This document shows, in pieces, positions 33,829 through 44,057 of a DNA stretch of 64,000 nucleotides. How positions within the stretch are numbered: position 1 is the stretch's first letter; each line of letters starts with the position of its first letter. The position numbers and the translations under genes are program-made. The notes beneath the pieces were generated by a model. That model did not search any database. It saw only the letters and a program-made list of their open reading frames with translations, and had not been told where the DNA came from. The stretch spans positions 1-64,000 of the forward strand of contig JACYLQ010000015.1 in the NCBI GenBank assembly GCA_015272395.1, read 5' to 3'. This DNA is from Calothrix sp. C42_A2020_038 (GTDB lineage Bacteria; Cyanobacteriota; Cyanobacteriia; Cyanobacteriales; Nostocaceae).

Positions 33829-34275
33829 ATGCAAATCCAAACTGTTCTCTTTCTCTGCACAGGCAACTACTACCGAAGTCGCTTTGCTGAACATTTATTC
33901 AATCATCTCGCACGAGCCAAAGCACTAAATTGGCGCGCAGAAAGTCGTGGTTTGGCACTGGAAAGGGGTGTTAACAATGTTGGTCCCATTTCCAAATATG
34001 CTAAGGTGGCGTTAGCAGAACGGGGAATAATATTGCTTGAAGACGAACGTTTTCCCCAAAGTACTGTTTTAGAAGATTTTGAGTCATTTGCTAAGGTCAT
34101 TGCGATCGATGAGTCCGAACATCGCCCTTTGATGGTGGAACGGTTTCCAGAATGGGTGGATAATATTGATTACTGGCTAGTTCATGATATCGATAAAACG
34201 ACCCCTGATGAGGCTTTAGGTCAAATCGAGATTAATGTGAAACAATTGGTTGAAGATCTAGCAAAAGGTGGGTAA
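33829..34275 (+). CDS. Low-molecular-weight protein tyrosine phosphatase-like protein
   Basis: The 148-residue protein begins with the LMW-PTPase/arsenate-reductase P-loop, seen as LFLCTGNYYRSRFAE (Cys10, Arg16). It keeps a C-terminal Asp-containing segment (LVHDIDKTTPDE, Asp about 120) in the place of the general acid DP motif. The second P-loop position differs from the canonical CxGNxCRS by Tyr-Tyr instead of xC, so the additional redox Cys is missing. Activity on phosphotyrosine is likely but not proven. A terminator hairpin follows 20 bases after the stop. Confidence 0.82.
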   Translation: MQIQTVLFLCTGNYYRSRFAEHLFNHLARAKALNWRAESRGLALERGVNNVGPISKYAKVALAERGIILLEDERFPQSTVLEDFESFAKVIAIDESEHRPLMVERFPEWVDNIDYWLVHDIDKTTPDEALGQIEINVKQLVEDLAKGG

Positions 34276-34295
34276 ATTCAGATTTGATGTCAGTG

Positions 34296-34322
34296 AAGGT
34301 GGGTTTAATTAATCCGCCTTTT
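34296..34322 (+). terminator. Terminator after the phosphatase-like gene
   Basis: AAGGTGG (34296-34302) pairs with CCGCCTT (34314-34320), one G-T wobble, with an 11-nt loop and TT(A)-rich tail. The remaining gap to 34638 is AT-rich with nothing further seen. Confidence 0.55.
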
Positions 34323-34638
34323 AAAAACCTTGACACTACGAAAATTTTTGTATTATAGTGTATTACAAAAGTAATGAAGTTTTACGTGTTTAATTTGCCT
34401 TTTATACTTTGGAATCTCAAATTGTATCTGTAATTTCAAATTAATGTATCAAATAATACAAAATGTCAAATAAAATAATTGTTACACAAAGTTCTAAAAG
34501 TATATAAATTACAAAATAGAAGGATAATCTAAAAGCAGTTATGCTTGAGAGGACATGTATCAAAATTTATTCTTAAACTAGAGCGCTCCTCACCACAAAC
34601 TACCCAACTTAATTCCATCAGTGTTATATAACTGAAAT

Positions 34639-35841
34639 ATGGATTTTGATTATTTTAGAGGCAATGACGGCTCTGCCGAAAATAGAAATCGTCACAACTT
34701 GCTTGCTAGTGGCTGGCGACCGTTTAAACGTGATTTTGATATAAAATATTTTTGGGAGTTGCTTTGGAACGATACGCAAGAATTAAGTCAGAGAAGTGTT
34801 AATCTCGCAAGCTTTTACGCTGATGCTTTAGGAAGGCGGGATTATAGTTGGTGGGCAAATATCTTAAATGTCGCATCAGATTACACTCGTGCAGAATTTG
34901 AAAAGTATTGGAATTTTATTACCCCAGAACCAATCAAACCTGACCATCGTTACAAAGATGTTTTAAGTACTGAAACTCCGATAGTGCAATTTGTAAGCCG
35001 TAATAGTATTCCTATTGATTATGTTTTGAACCGTCTGCAAGAAATTACTGTTTTGCGAAGCTTGGAAATACTTGGGCGCCCCGATATTATCACTCAGTAT
35101 TACTCAGAGCGTGACTTTTATTTTCCACCGGATAAATTTCTGACTTGGGAACGGCTTGACGTTCTGAGTACAGTTTATGCTTACTGGTCAGTGTATGACG
35201 TTTGGTTACAAATTGACCCCTACGACCGAGGACGGCGCCATTATTCCTTGATGGCAAAAGATTTAGCGCCTTTGATCAACAAAGCCACATACGATTTAGC
35301 TATTATGCTTAGTGGTTATCAAAGTCGTGTTGGTAAAGTCCAAAGTCAGTTTCCAATTCGTACTTTTCCAAGTGACATTCAAAGTTTTACCGATACTGTT
35401 CAACAAACAGTGTTAACTCAACATCAACTGGCAGTTTTAGTGCATGGTGAACCAGGAACAGGTAAAACTGCATGGACACAAGCTGTTGCCAAGGAAATTC
35501 TTGTACCGCTTGGCTACGTGATTTTTATTTTAGACCATGATGCAATTACAAATTTTGTCCCGCCTACATACTTGGAACGTATTTGTATCATTATTAACGA
35601 AGCAGATAATCTAGCTCAGAATCGGGCCTCAGAAGTAGCTCAGTACAACAACAAAACCGAACACATACTGAGTTTACTCGATGGTACGCTGTATCAAAGT
35701 GTTATCGATGAAGGTGGAATTCACATTCAACAAAAGCTAGTTGTTTTAATGACTTGTAACACAACAGAGCGTTTAGACCCAGCTATGCTACGTAAGGGTC
35801 GTGTTGATTTAATCTGTGAGTTCACACAGAAGTACGTTTAG
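34639..35841 (+). CDS. AAA+ ATPase with novel N-terminal region
   Basis: The 400-residue protein has an N-terminal part (1-250) rich in Trp and Tyr that I do not recognise, then an AAA core: Walker A GEPGTGKT near 270, Walker B-like CIIINEAD near 315 (the hhhhDE is replaced by INEA-D), sensor-1 TCNTTERLDP and an arginine-finger-type LRKGRVDL. It ends soon after, without a sensor-2 helical lid. A chaperone or remodelling role is inferred. A hairpin terminator follows at once, then a dispersed repeat and two short ORFs, which could once have been partners. Confidence 0.78.
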   Translation: MDFDYFRGNDGSAENRNRHNLLASGWRPFKRDFDIKYFWELLWNDTQELSQRSVNLASFYADALGRRDYSWWANILNVASDYTRAEFEKYWNFITPEPIKPDHRYKDVLSTETPIVQFVSRNSIPIDYVLNRLQEITVLRSLEILGRPDIITQYYSERDFYFPPDKFLTWERLDVLSTVYAYWSVYDVWLQIDPYDRGRRHYSLMAKDLAPLINKATYDLAIMLSGYQSRVGKVQSQFPIRTFPSDIQSFTDTVQQTVLTQHQLAVLVHGEPGTGKTAWTQAVAKEILVPLGYVIFILDHDAITNFVPPTYLERICIIINEADNLAQNRASEVAQYNNKTEHILSLLDGTLYQSVIDEGGIHIQQKLVVLMTCNTTERLDPAMLRKGRVDLICEFTQKYV

Positions 35842-35850
35842 TTGGGGAAA

Positions 35851-35872
35851 GGGGAAAATTAATTATTTCCCC
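35851..35872 (+). terminator. GGGGAAA hairpin after the AAA gene
   Basis: GGGGAAA (35851-35857) pairs with TTTCCCC (35866-35872) around an AT-rich loop, 10 bases past the stop. Confidence 0.6.
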
Positions 35873-35960
35873 TAAAACCAAAATCCGAAATTATCAACAA
35901 TTAATCTACAGATAAACCTGGCTAACACATTTAAGGTTGTTATAGCAGTTTTGACCTGAG

Positions 35961-36026
35961 TGAGGTACAAATTGGATTTGTATATTTCTTGTGGGGTAGG
36001 TATCCTTGCCCACCTTTATGTAATTA
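35961..36026 (+). repeat. Dispersed 66-bp repeat (TGAGGTACA...CCTTGCCC), copy 1
   Basis: About three quarters identical to 42992-43057 over 66 bases, containing the TAGGTATCC-TTGCCCACC imperfect hairpin. It lies directly upstream of an ORF that lacks a normal start codon. Confidence 0.75.
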
Positions 36027-36070
36027 CACCAGGACAGTAACCGCCATAAACAAAAATATTTGGACTGGTA

Positions 36071-36325
36071 TTGAAAACTGAAAAACTAGTTGGTGAAGCA
36101 TTACGTCTTCCCACCAATGCGATTTCGTATGTCGTTAGCCATAAGTTGGCAGTGATGTACCCTGAAAAAGCCCTGTTAGAAACTGAAGACTGGGCATTCG
36201 ATTTACAAAACTATTTTTCTGAAAAGATTTACACCCTGACTGATAAAATCTCCATCCATAATCAGATTAACATTAATTGGGACACAACAGAGAAACAAAT
36301 TTTAAAGTCAGTTGAAAATGCTTAG
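36071..36325 (+). pseudogene. Probably 5'-truncated small protein gene
   Basis: The frame is open from 36050 and gives protein-like sequence (LKTEKLVGEALRLPTNAISYVV..., EDWAFDLQNYFSEKI) but has no ATG before residue 29; only TTG 36071 is available. The dispersed repeat ends 24 bases before the open frame starts, so insertion of the repeat may have removed the 5' end. If TTG is used the product is 84 aa. Its stop overlaps the start of the next ORF (ATGCTTAG), a layout seen in coupled genes. Function unknown. Confidence 0.45.
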
Positions 36326-36482
36326 TTTGAAGTCGAATGCAAAGTCACCAACCCGCCATTCCTGGTTTTTTGCCGCAGTCGCTGAATGGAACTTACAAAT
36401 TCGTGATGAAATACTTGTATTTCAGGATGGTTACTGGTTCAAAGTGCGACTTTCGATCAGATCATTCTTCAAGGAAATTTAA
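36318..36482 (+). CDS. Small hypothetical protein, 54 aa
   Basis: ATG 36318 overlaps the preceding stop by 8 bases. The product (MLSLKSNAKSPTRHSWFF..., ending RSFFKEI) is basic and aromatic, with WFFAAVAEWNLQIRDEILVF as a possible amphipathic core. I do not recognise it. The overlap suggests translation coupled to the ORF before it; both may be remnants downstream of the AAA ATPase gene. Confidence 0.35.
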   Translation: MLSLKSNAKSPTRHSWFFAAVAEWNLQIRDEILVFQDGYWFKVRLSIRSFFKEI

Positions 36483-36602
36483 AACAATAAATTAAAATTG
36501 ATTTAGAAAATTTCTTTGCAATGCGAGATACTTACCAAGAGTAACAAGTACCTTGGAAGCGAGGTCTTTGATTCATAGCCAAAATTAATACAATGACAAC
36601 CA

Positions 36603-38081
36603 TTAAAACTGGCGCCCCCAATCATGGCGCCAGCGTTCTACAACAACTTTGGTTTGTGTAAAAAATTCAACTGCGTGAGTACCTTGACCGTGTAAATCAC
36701 CAAAAAAACTTTCCTTCCAACCGCTAAACGGGAAAAACGCCATTGGTGCTGCGACACCTATATTTATGCCAATGTTGCCAGCTTCGGCTTCATAGCGGAA
36801 CTTGCGCGCAGCACTTCCGCTATTAGTAAACAAACACGCCATATTACCATATTGACCACTGTTTACCAGTGATATTGCTTCGTCTATTGTATCGAGATGA
36901 ATCAAGCTGAGTACAGGACCAAAAATTTCGGTCTTGGCGATTTCTCCTATGGGATTAACATCCTGTAAGATTGTGGGACGGACAAAATAGCCATTTTTAT
37001 AACCGCTAATTTGTGGTCGGCGCCCGTCTACTAATAATTTTGCACCTTCTGAGGCACCTTTGTAGATTAAAGCTTCAATACGCGCTTGGCTATCGGCAGA
37101 AATAACAGGCCCCATTTCTACACCCTCATCCAAACCGTTACCTACAACTCGTTTTTTCGCAGTTTCTGTAATTGCTTCGGTAAAAGTTCGTTTCGCTTCT
37201 CCTACAGTTACAGCTAAAGAAGCTGCAAGACATCTTTGTCCCGCGCAACCAAAAGCACTATCAGCAGCAATACGGGTAGTCATTTCCATATCAGCATCAG
37301 GCAAGATAATGATTGGATTTTTGGCGCCACCCTGACACTGTACCCGTTTACCATTGGTGGCGCCTCGACTATATATATATTTTGCTACAGGTGTAGAACC
37401 AACAAAACTGATGCCTCGAATTTGAGGGTGGTCTAATATCGCATCAACAACTTCTTTCGCTCCGTTGACTAAATTAATAACACCTTTAGGTAAACCTGTT
37501 TTTTCGATTAATTGAAATATCTTCTGCATAGTCAAAGGTACCTTTTCCGAAGGTTTGACTATGTAAGTATTACCACAAGCAATAGCATAAGGTAGAAACC
37601 AAAACGGAATCATACCGGGAAAATTGAATGGACAAATTACCGCGCAAACTCCTAGGGGTTGTCTTATCATCATTTCATCAATGCCGCGCGCAATATCTTC
37701 GCTAATAGTTCCTTGCATCATCATTGGAATACCGCAGGCAACTTCAACGTTTTCAATCGCACGTTGCATTTCACCTTTTGACTCAGCTAAGGTTTTTCCA
37801 CATTCTGTTGTAATAGTCCGTGCTAAATCTTCACAGTTTTCCTGTAGTAAATTCTTCAGTGTGAATAGATACTGCACTCTTTCAGTAGCAGGAGTACGGC
37901 GCCATGTGATGAAAGCTTCAGATGCCGCCTGTACTGCTTCATCAACTTCTGATGAGGTTGATAAGGGTACTTTTGCAATTACTTTACCTAATGCTGGGTT
38001 AAAAACTTCTAATTCATGAGTTGTATGTGATACTAACCACTTACCATTGATATAATTAGATAATGTACTAATTGTTTCCAT
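36603..38081 (-). CDS. mmsA: CoA-acylating methylmalonate-semialdehyde dehydrogenase
   Basis: MmsA oxidises methylmalonate or malonate semialdehyde to propionyl- or acetyl-CoA in valine, inositol and beta-alanine catabolism. The 492-residue ALDH-fold enzyme has NYINGKWL at the N-terminus, [33 protein letters not shown] and the catalytic Cys near 284 in GCAGQRCLA, which is the MmsA-type motif, and the C-terminal [25 protein letters not shown]. No other catabolic gene is adjacent; it is separated from tilS by 35 bases on the same strand, so the two may share a transcript. Confidence 0.93.
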   Translation of the reverse strand: METISTLSNYINGKWLVSHTTHELEVFNPALGKVIAKVPLSTSSEVDEAVQAASEAFITWRRTPATERVQYLFTLKNLLQENCEDLARTITTECGKTLAESKGEMQRAIENVEVACGIPMMMQGTISEDIARGIDEMMIRQPLGVCAVICPFNFPGMIPFWFLPYAIACGNTYIVKPSEKVPLTMQKIFQLIEKTGLPKGVINLVNGAKEVVDAILDHPQIRGISFVGSTPVAKYIYSRGATNGKRVQCQGGAKNPIIILPDADMEMTTRIAADSAFGCAGQRCLAASLAVTVGEAKRTFTEAITETAKKRVVGNGLDEGVEMGPVISADSQARIEALIYKGASEGAKLLVDGRRPQISGYKNGYFVRPTILQDVNPIGEIAKTEIFGPVLSLIHLDTIDEAISLVNSGQYGNMACLFTNSGSAARKFRYEAEAGNIGINIGVAAPMAFFPFSGWKESFFGDLHGQGTHAVEFFTQTKVVVERWRHDWGRQF

Positions 38082-38116
38082 CCGTTTTCTTCCTTTCTTT
38101 TGTTGTGATTTTCAAC

Positions 38117-39088
38117 CTATTTAAAACAAATCCAGTCATCCTCAACAAAAGCAATAGTACCACCAGGAAAAGGGTCAGTTTGAGAACGTCTTGGCGCCGT
38201 AATTAAACCAGTTAACTTTTCAATATGTTCAAAATTTGGAGATTGAGGAAGGATGGAGAGTAATACTTGACGCATTACCCGACGTTGTAAAGCAAGTGGT
38301 GCCTGCTGTAAAACACAACGATTTAACTTAATTGTGTGTTGATCAAACAAAGTTGCACTTTCTCGTAACTTGTGCGCAGCTTGTTCCAAGTACTCAACAT
38401 CAGCTTGTAAAAGTTCAGCAGTTTGAGCAAGATTTGATTCAACTTGGGGATTAAAATTTTTGCATAAATAAGGCAACAACTCTTGACGAATACGATTACG
38501 GGCATATTTTAAATCTTGATTTGTCGAATCTTCCCAAACAGATAGCTGAAAGTCTTGGCAAAACTGAGCTGTTTGAGAACGAGTTATTTTCAACAATGGA
38601 CGTACTAGCTGTACATTATCAACTAGTAGGCGCCGCCATGTCAAAGCTTGTAAACCATCGCTTCCCGTACCACGTATCAAATTGTAAAGTAAAGTTTCGG
38701 CTCTATCACTAGCTGTATGACCTGTAACTACACAGGTATATTGATTTTGAAGTGCAACTTGAGCTAGTACTTGATAACGCCATTCGCGCGCTTTTGCTTC
38801 TGTATCTACAGGTTCGTCAGCAGTCTCCAAATAAAAAGGAATTTCATAGCTTTGTACTACTTTCTGAACATGTATTGCATTAGCTGTGGAATCATGGCGC
38901 CAAAGGTGGTTACAGTGAGCTACACCCAATTGCCATTGCCATTTGGATTGTAAATCTAACAGCAACCTAAGTAAACAAAGCGAATCTTGTCCACCAGATA
39001 CTGCTATGAGCAAACGCTCCTGATTTACGAATAAATTGCGTGCGCGGATAGTTCGATGTAGTGTTGCATGGAGAGAAGTCCATACCAT
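38117..39088 (-). CDS. tilS: tRNA(Ile)-lysidine synthase
   Basis: TilS attaches lysine to C34 of tRNA-Ile(CAU) so that it reads AUA. The 323-residue protein shows the PP-loop SGGQDSLCLL near residue 31, followed by GVAHCNHLWR, the TGHTASDRAETLLYNLIRGTG block and RPLL, all conserved in the family. It lacks the extra C-terminal domains of Escherichia coli TilS, as usual for the shorter cyanobacterial form. It is on the same strand as, and just upstream of, mmsA. A KGK-domain gene lies 52 bases upstream. Confidence 0.95.
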   Translation of the reverse strand: MVWTSLHATLHRTIRARNLFVNQERLLIAVSGGQDSLCLLRLLLDLQSKWQWQLGVAHCNHLWRHDSTANAIHVQKVVQSYEIPFYLETADEPVDTEAKAREWRYQVLAQVALQNQYTCVVTGHTASDRAETLLYNLIRGTGSDGLQALTWRRLLVDNVQLVRPLLKITRSQTAQFCQDFQLSVWEDSTNQDLKYARNRIRQELLPYLCKNFNPQVESNLAQTAELLQADVEYLEQAAHKLRESATLFDQHTIKLNRCVLQQAPLALQRRVMRQVLLSILPQSPNFEHIEKLTGLITAPRRSQTDPFPGGTIAFVEDDWICFK

Positions 39089-39140
39089 TTTTAGCTTCAG
39101 GTTATTGTCTGTTTATTTTAGATTACATGATTGTTGATAC

Positions 39141-39476
39141 CTAACTTTTTAAAAAATCATTTTTTTTAGCTTCTGCATCTTGTGATTCGGTAGCAAAGTC
39201 TTCTAGTGGCGATTCATTATCATCAGGTTTAAATTCCAGCGATAGTCTAACTTTTCCGCGTCTCCAACTGTTAGCACGAAAGCGTAATACCTCACATTCA
39301 ATACCTTGATCAAATAATGATGATTCTGCTATTTCTAAGCCGACTAACTCTTTGATTGCTTGCAAAAGTTGAATGACTTTAAAGGTATCTGATACATCTA
39401 ATGTATCTAGATTCTCTGTATTTATAGATACAACTTCATAGTGATGTAATCGTTGAAATTCGTTATCCATAGACAT
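39141..39476 (-). CDS. KGK domain protein
   Basis: This 111-residue protein contains the KGK domain, a small cyanobacterial family named for a conserved Lys-Gly-Lys; here it reads WRRGKVRLSLEFKPDDNESPLEDF, so the first Lys is Arg. The N-terminal half has a helical FKVIQLLQAIKELV segment. Function is unknown. Acidic/Lys-rich tail. It precedes tilS on the same strand with a 52-base gap. Confidence 0.82.
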   Translation of the reverse strand: MSMDNEFQRLHHYEVVSINTENLDTLDVSDTFKVIQLLQAIKELVGLEIAESSLFDQGIECEVLRFRANSWRRGKVRLSLEFKPDDNESPLEDFATESQDAEAKKNDFLKS

Positions 39477-39631
39477 TTGTAACTTTTACTTTAAATATAT
39501 CTATTGTTGATAGAAAAATCATGAGTTAACATAAAATAAATATAATCTTCAATTTAATATAATTAATTTGATGTAAATACTAAATCAAACTATACAGAAT
39601 ATAAAAAATATTTGTGTTGTCTAAAAACAAA

Positions 39632-39662
39632 ATTCCCAACGTTTTTTAAATTCGTTGGGAAT
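39632..39662 (-). terminator. Rho-independent terminator of ccsA
   Basis: ATTCCCAACG (39632-39641) pairs perfectly with CGTTGGGAAT (39653-39662); on the minus strand the stem is followed by TTTTGTTTTT, 31 bases after the ccsA stop. This is a textbook intrinsic terminator. Confidence 0.88.
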
Positions 39663-39692
39663 ATAACACAATTAATTAAATATTTTCTAATT

Positions 39693-40763
39693 TTAAAAGA
39701 ACCATCCGTAAGAATGTAAACCCTTACCGAGTAAATTCACACCCAAATAACAAATCCACACAACAAAAAAACCGCTAGCAGCTATGATGGCAGGGCGCCG
39801 ACCTTGCCAACCGCGCGTGATTCGGGCATGAAGATACGCAGTAAATACCAGCCAAGTAATTAAAGCCCAAGTTTCTTTGGGATCCCAACTCCAATATGAA
39901 CCCCAAGCTTCATTTGCCCAGACGGCGCCTGCAATAATACCAATTGTGAGTAAAGGAAAACCCAAACCAATAATACGATAGCTGATATTATCAAGAGTTT
40001 CTGCAAGACTCAGACGTTGTGGTGATAAATTTGAAACCGAAACTTTTACAGCTTCAGCACCTGTGGTGACAGCATTTAAAACAGCTGCTCTACCATTGCC
40101 ATTACTACTAACACCTTCATAGCGTCCGTAACCGTTGTTCTCAGCAATGTTACTAACGGATGGTTCGGTTACAAGTTCATTAGCTTTATGTAAACGATAA
40201 CCATTACTACGGTATCCACCTGCGCCAAATGAACTGCCTTGAAGTTGAATGTCTTGTCCTTTAGTAACAACAAGGAAGGCTATAGCAAGCAGCGAACCCA
40301 CCATTAATGCTGAATAACTGAGCATCATGACGCTAACGTGCATCATCAACCAATTAGATTTGAGTGCAGGAACTAAAGGTTCAGCGTTTTGCATCTGAGA
40401 TGGTAGTGTTAATGTTGCAAAAGCTGTAATACCCATAGTTACAGGTGCTGTTGCCACTCCGACTAAACGACTGCGGCTAGTATTTTCAGCAATCAGGTGT
40501 ATTGTTGTGATACCCCATGCTAAAAAAAACAGCGATTCGTATAAGTTACTGAGGGGAAAATAGCCTGCTTCAATCCAACGCGCTCCCAACAAAGTCGCAA
40601 TACACAAATTGGCTATAGCCATTCCCGCAGTTCCTAACGCAGGTAAAAAGGGGAGATTTGGAAACGCTGCACCACCCCAATATACAAGCATCGTAATGAA
40701 TAGAACTGCAAACGATGCGTTGTCCAGCCAGTTCTGGAGGACAACTAGATTGACAAAATTCAT
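39693..40763 (-). CDS. ccsA: System II cytochrome c biogenesis protein with WWD motif (CcsA/Ycf5; called CcsB in some pipelines)
   Basis: This heme-handling membrane protein works with a ResB-like partner to attach heme to c-type cytochromes (cytochrome f, c6, cM) on the lumenal side. The 356-residue protein has about eight helices and the tryptophan-rich WWD domain [19 protein letters not shown] near 283-300, with flanking histidines. An unusual low-complexity insertion rich in Asn/Gly/Ser (about 175-225, between helices) is longer than I would expect. The gene is immediately downstream of the DUF3352 gene and ends at a strong terminator. Confidence 0.94.
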   Translation of the reverse strand: MNFVNLVVLQNWLDNASFAVLFITMLVYWGGAAFPNLPFLPALGTAGMAIANLCIATLLGARWIEAGYFPLSNLYESLFFLAWGITTIHLIAENTSRSRLVGVATAPVTMGITAFATLTLPSQMQNAEPLVPALKSNWLMMHVSVMMLSYSALMVGSLLAIAFLVVTKGQDIQLQGSSFGAGGYRSNGYRLHKANELVTEPSVSNIAENNGYGRYEGVSSNGNGRAAVLNAVTTGAEAVKVSVSNLSPQRLSLAETLDNISYRIIGLGFPLLTIGIIAGAVWANEAWGSYWSWDPKETWALITWLVFTAYLHARITRGWQGRRPAIIAASGFFVVWICYLGVNLLGKGLHSYGWFF

Positions 40764-40855
40764 AAAGCGTCTTCCCCAGTCAAATCCTGAACAGTTTATT
40801 CTATCAGTTTTAATCGTATCTTTTTCTGACGAATTGTTGGAGTTTGTTTGAGGCT

Positions 40856-42589
40856 TTAAGGCTTTGGACTAGGTAACGGAACTGGGTTGCCAGCTTTTTT
40901 CAAGGCGATAAATATGTCGTAACGATTGCTGCGATTATCGCTAATGGCGCTCGTTACACCGATCGAGTTTGTTGCATTTAAAAATGCCTGTTGATTAGGA
41001 AACATCCTTGGTAGCGGAAAGTTTTTTGCTGTACGCTCAACATCCAGGAAAAATTGGCCATTAGTTGGATTCAATTCAGATGGAACAGTTTTTTGAAAAA
41101 TTTCTGCGCGTGCTAACGAGTTATTCCATTGACTTGTATCTAAAATTTTTTCCGTAATTGGCGCCCCTAGCGCAAAAAATGCCACATTATTATCCATCCA
41201 GCCGTGACTAGCAGTTAAAGTGCCGAATGGACCAATCCAGTTGACAACTGGTTTATTAAGTACTTTTTTCTCTTCAATTTGGAATTGATACTGACTTTGC
41301 ATTACCTCATCCAATTGTTTGAGTGCTGCATCAGCTTTGTTACGGTCGTTTGTTTGTACCATAAAAACTAATGCCGCGCGGAAAGGTTCATCAGTACCTT
41401 CTTGAGATGTGGGAATCACTGATAACGAGAACTCTCCATTCATCCAACTAAGAAAATCACGGTCTAAATCCATAGTAGTGAAAGATTTAAAACCACTACG
41501 TAATTGTTCGGGAGGGAATGGTGACAAAGGATTTCCTTGAGATGTCAAAGCATAATCTGCCCAAAATCTGGCAAAACTACCACCAGATAACATCATTAAG
41601 GTGTCAGCAGGAATACGATTTTGCATTCTGCCTGCATTGTTATTTACTGCTAATACCCGTTGACTATTAGGGTTAAGCCAAGAGATACCCTTAAGACGAA
41701 CTCCTTCTGATTCTAAAGTCACTGTACCTGCTAAACCTTGATTATTTTGCAGTTGCGCTAAAACTTGAGATGGCAAGTGACGATAGTGAGAAGCGCTGGC
41801 AATCTTAGCACTTGTTGGTACGTTAATATAAAACTGAGCAAAAGGTTGATAACTGGAAATTTTTGGAATGTTATCCGTATATCCTGGAACTCTAGAAAGC
41901 GATGTTTTTGTCTTGTAAGCGTCAATTGCTTTCTCAACTGCTAGCGGATTATCTGTAATAACTATATATTTATCTTCAATAACCGCTGCTGCAAAGTTAT
42001 CAGTGGTGCTACTTGAGTTTATATCTGTTTCTTGAATTGTTACACCTTGATATGTACGCTGTTTCCAACTACTACCTTGCGGCGCCTTCATCTGGGTCAA
42101 AATGTTTTTGGCGTTTTGAGGATTTTTGATTGGTAATACCATCACCAACTGCTGACTGTTGGCAACTTTTATATTACTCGCTATCGGTTTTACTGACGGT
42201 TTAGAATCATCAACTGGAGTCAGAACCGCTAGTGTGACTTGTTCTCCAACCCACGGTTGGATATCTTTTTGATAATCGTAACCATTTTTGGTCAAAAAAC
42301 GCTCGCGAAACTGCACTAAATATTTATCCAGTTCAGCTTGCACTTCGCTGGTTCCTAATTCGCGCAACCTCTGCCACTGTCCAACGTCAGTTGTCAGTGA
42401 AATTGTGAATAATGCATCTTGAGGAATTACATTTGCTCCAGACGGTAAATCTCTCGATAATGGCTTTCCTTGAGTCAATAGCCAGTACCCAGCGATGCCA
42501 CTACCAATTAGTAAACCAGCAGAAGATAACGTTAGTACTAGAGATGGTTTCTTTTTTTTGGTTAAAACAGACACTTTTATGCGTGCCAT
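40856..42589 (-). CDS. DUF3352 domain protein, membrane anchored
   Basis: The 577-residue protein has a Lys-rich N-terminus ([15 protein letters not shown]), one hydrophobic anchor at about 16-38, and then a large extracytoplasmic body matching DUF3352: [27 protein letters not shown]-type strands, [18 protein letters not shown] and [15 protein letters not shown]. It is a common cyanobacterial protein of unknown function, likely lumenal or periplasmic. It lies 92 bases upstream of ccsA on the same strand; co-expression with cytochrome maturation is possible but not shown. Confidence 0.88.
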   Translation of the reverse strand: MARIKVSVLTKKKKPSLVLTLSSAGLLIGSGIAGYWLLTQGKPLSRDLPSGANVIPQDALFTISLTTDVGQWQRLRELGTSEVQAELDKYLVQFRERFLTKNGYDYQKDIQPWVGEQVTLAVLTPVDDSKPSVKPIASNIKVANSQQLVMVLPIKNPQNAKNILTQMKAPQGSSWKQRTYQGVTIQETDINSSSTTDNFAAAVIEDKYIVITDNPLAVEKAIDAYKTKTSLSRVPGYTDNIPKISSYQPFAQFYINVPTSAKIASASHYRHLPSQVLAQLQNNQGLAGTVTLESEGVRLKGISWLNPNSQRVLAVNNNAGRMQNRIPADTLMMLSGGSFARFWADYALTSQGNPLSPFPPEQLRSGFKSFTTMDLDRDFLSWMNGEFSLSVIPTSQEGTDEPFRAALVFMVQTNDRNKADAALKQLDEVMQSQYQFQIEEKKVLNKPVVNWIGPFGTLTASHGWMDNNVAFFALGAPITEKILDTSQWNNSLARAEIFQKTVPSELNPTNGQFFLDVERTAKNFPLPRMFPNQQAFLNATNSIGVTSAISDNRSNRYDIFIALKKAGNPVPLPSPKP

Positions 42590-42991
42590 TGATACTTACA
42601 CCTCATCAATGTCGCTAATACGTTAATTAATTAGTATATTTACTCAGCCAAAAGGTTGCCTTGATGTTGCTATCTTAAAAGCTCTAAATATCAACTTTTT
42701 AAAGCCACATGTCTTGTAACACAAATGTTTGTTTTAGGTTAGCGAATAAATTACTGTTTTTTAATCTGGCGCCATGCTTTTGGGAGCGCTCATAACTCAA
42801 TTCCTACTTCAATCTGTAGATTATAACCATGTGATGCCCTAAAAAGCTTTTACTCATGGGTGAAACTGCTTAACTTATACCACTTCCTGCTTGAGTTTTA
42901 ATGTATTATTTAATACTTATAGAAAATTAGATATGCAAAATTATAATCATTCAAATACTTACATACAGTTGTATGGTGCTTCTGAGTCAAA

Positions 42992-43057
42992 TGAGGTACA
43001 GATTAAATTGATAAATCTCTTGTGGGACGGGCATCCTTGCCCGCTCTTATGTAGTTG
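42992..43057 (+). repeat. Dispersed 66-bp repeat, copy 2
   Basis: Second copy of the 35961-36026 element. Here the hairpin is intact: CGGGCA-TCCT-TGCCCG. It lies in the 638-base gap 42590-43227, where nothing else beyond AT-rich sequence and one GGCGCC is seen. Confidence 0.75.
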
Positions 43058-43227
43058 ATGAAAACGGAAAATGCTGTATATAATGTTCCTAATAAAAAGT
43101 CTAGTTCACATAAATGTAATTTTCGTACAAAGCTTACATAAACTGAAATTTTACTTAATTGCTTTACATCAAATGTACTTAAATAAACGATATTTATATG
43201 TATAAAAATATTCAATTAGATACTAAA

Positions 43228-43836
43228 TTAAAGTTGTGCAGGGCCAAGATATTTTTCTAAGTAGGGTGAAAACACTTCGTAAATTAAAGTTAGAGGTTGT
43301 CCGTGATGCCAAAACAGGTAGTGGCGCCCCCAAAAAGGTCCGGGCGTATTGAAGCCCAACTCTAATGGTTTAGAGTAGCCTTGGTAGATTCCTTGAACAT
43401 CTCGATACAACTCGGTTCGCAACCGTGCTAAACTTGCCCAAATTGGTAAAGAACGATTTTGTAAATACTCATCTACATGGGATGCTTCCCACCACGAAGT
43501 TGCATATGCTAAACGCTGCCCAGAAGCAGTTCTTAACCAAACCTGGCGCCGAAGTCGTGGTCCGGGTACTGCTTTGATTAAATCTGGGGCATCATCCATA
43601 TCCATGCCAATTAAAGACATATCAATGACATCTACTTCTGTTTGTTCACCTGTTAAAAGTTGCAGATGCCTGGTTGGTGAACCATCACCCAAAAGCAACA
43701 ACTGCCAGGTGGGGGCCAGTTGAGTGTGTGGTAACCCTTGTTGAATCAATTCATCAGTACCTTGCCAACTTGGAGACAGTCGGTGCCAGCCACCGGGCAG
43801 TGTTAAATTATTTGTCGGTGTAAAAATCGCGGTCAT
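43228..43836 (-). CDS. Chorismate lyase (plastoquinone pathway)
   Basis: Cyanobacterial chorismate pyruvate-lyase makes 4-hydroxybenzoate, the ring precursor of plastoquinone-9. The 202-residue protein resembles the DUF98/chorismate lyase family: TWQLLLLGDGSPTRHLQLLTG, EVDVIDMS, the RRQVWLRTASGQRLAYATSWW segment and PIWASLARLRTELYRDVQG. The GSPTRHL and RRQVWL segments correspond to conserved substrate-binding parts. It is a monocistronic gene next to a tRNA. The start ATG 43836 is the only sensible choice. Confidence is slightly reduced because the family is diverse. Confidence 0.87.
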   Translation of the reverse strand: MTAIFTPTNNLTLPGGWHRLSPSWQGTDELIQQGLPHTQLAPTWQLLLLGDGSPTRHLQLLTGEQTEVDVIDMSLIGMDMDDAPDLIKAVPGPRLRRQVWLRTASGQRLAYATSWWEASHVDEYLQNRSLPIWASLARLRTELYRDVQGIYQGYSKPLELGFNTPGPFWGRHYLFWHHGQPLTLIYEVFSPYLEKYLGPAQL

Positions 43837-43976
43837 TCTTTACAAAACTTCACCTATTTATATCAAAGCATAAAATCTAAAAAATACGAAGTGATGTTGA
43901 AAAGGATTTGTCATAAAAAACAAGTGCTGGGTACATCTCGATTCAGTACTCAGCACTCATTGCTTTTGAATGGTTA

Positions 43977-44057
43977 TGCGGATGGCGAGACTCGAACTCG
44001 CAAGCCAAAGGCACACGCCCCTCAAACGTGCGCGTATACCAATTCCGCCACATCCGC
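43977..44057 (-). tRNA. trnL-GAG: tRNA-Leu (anticodon GAG)
   Basis: The minus strand folds as a class-II tRNA: acceptor GCGGATG/CATCCGC, D arm with GGAATTGGTA, anticodon stem CACGT/GCGTG with loop TTGAGGG (anticodon GAG), a long variable arm and TTCGAGTC T-loop. CCA is not encoded. It decodes CUC/CUU leucine codons. Confidence 0.97.

Noticed and set aside
43003-43215. Minus-strand ORF of 70 aa
   Set aside because: Its C-terminus is translated from the dispersed hairpin repeat and the rest is AT-rich noise.
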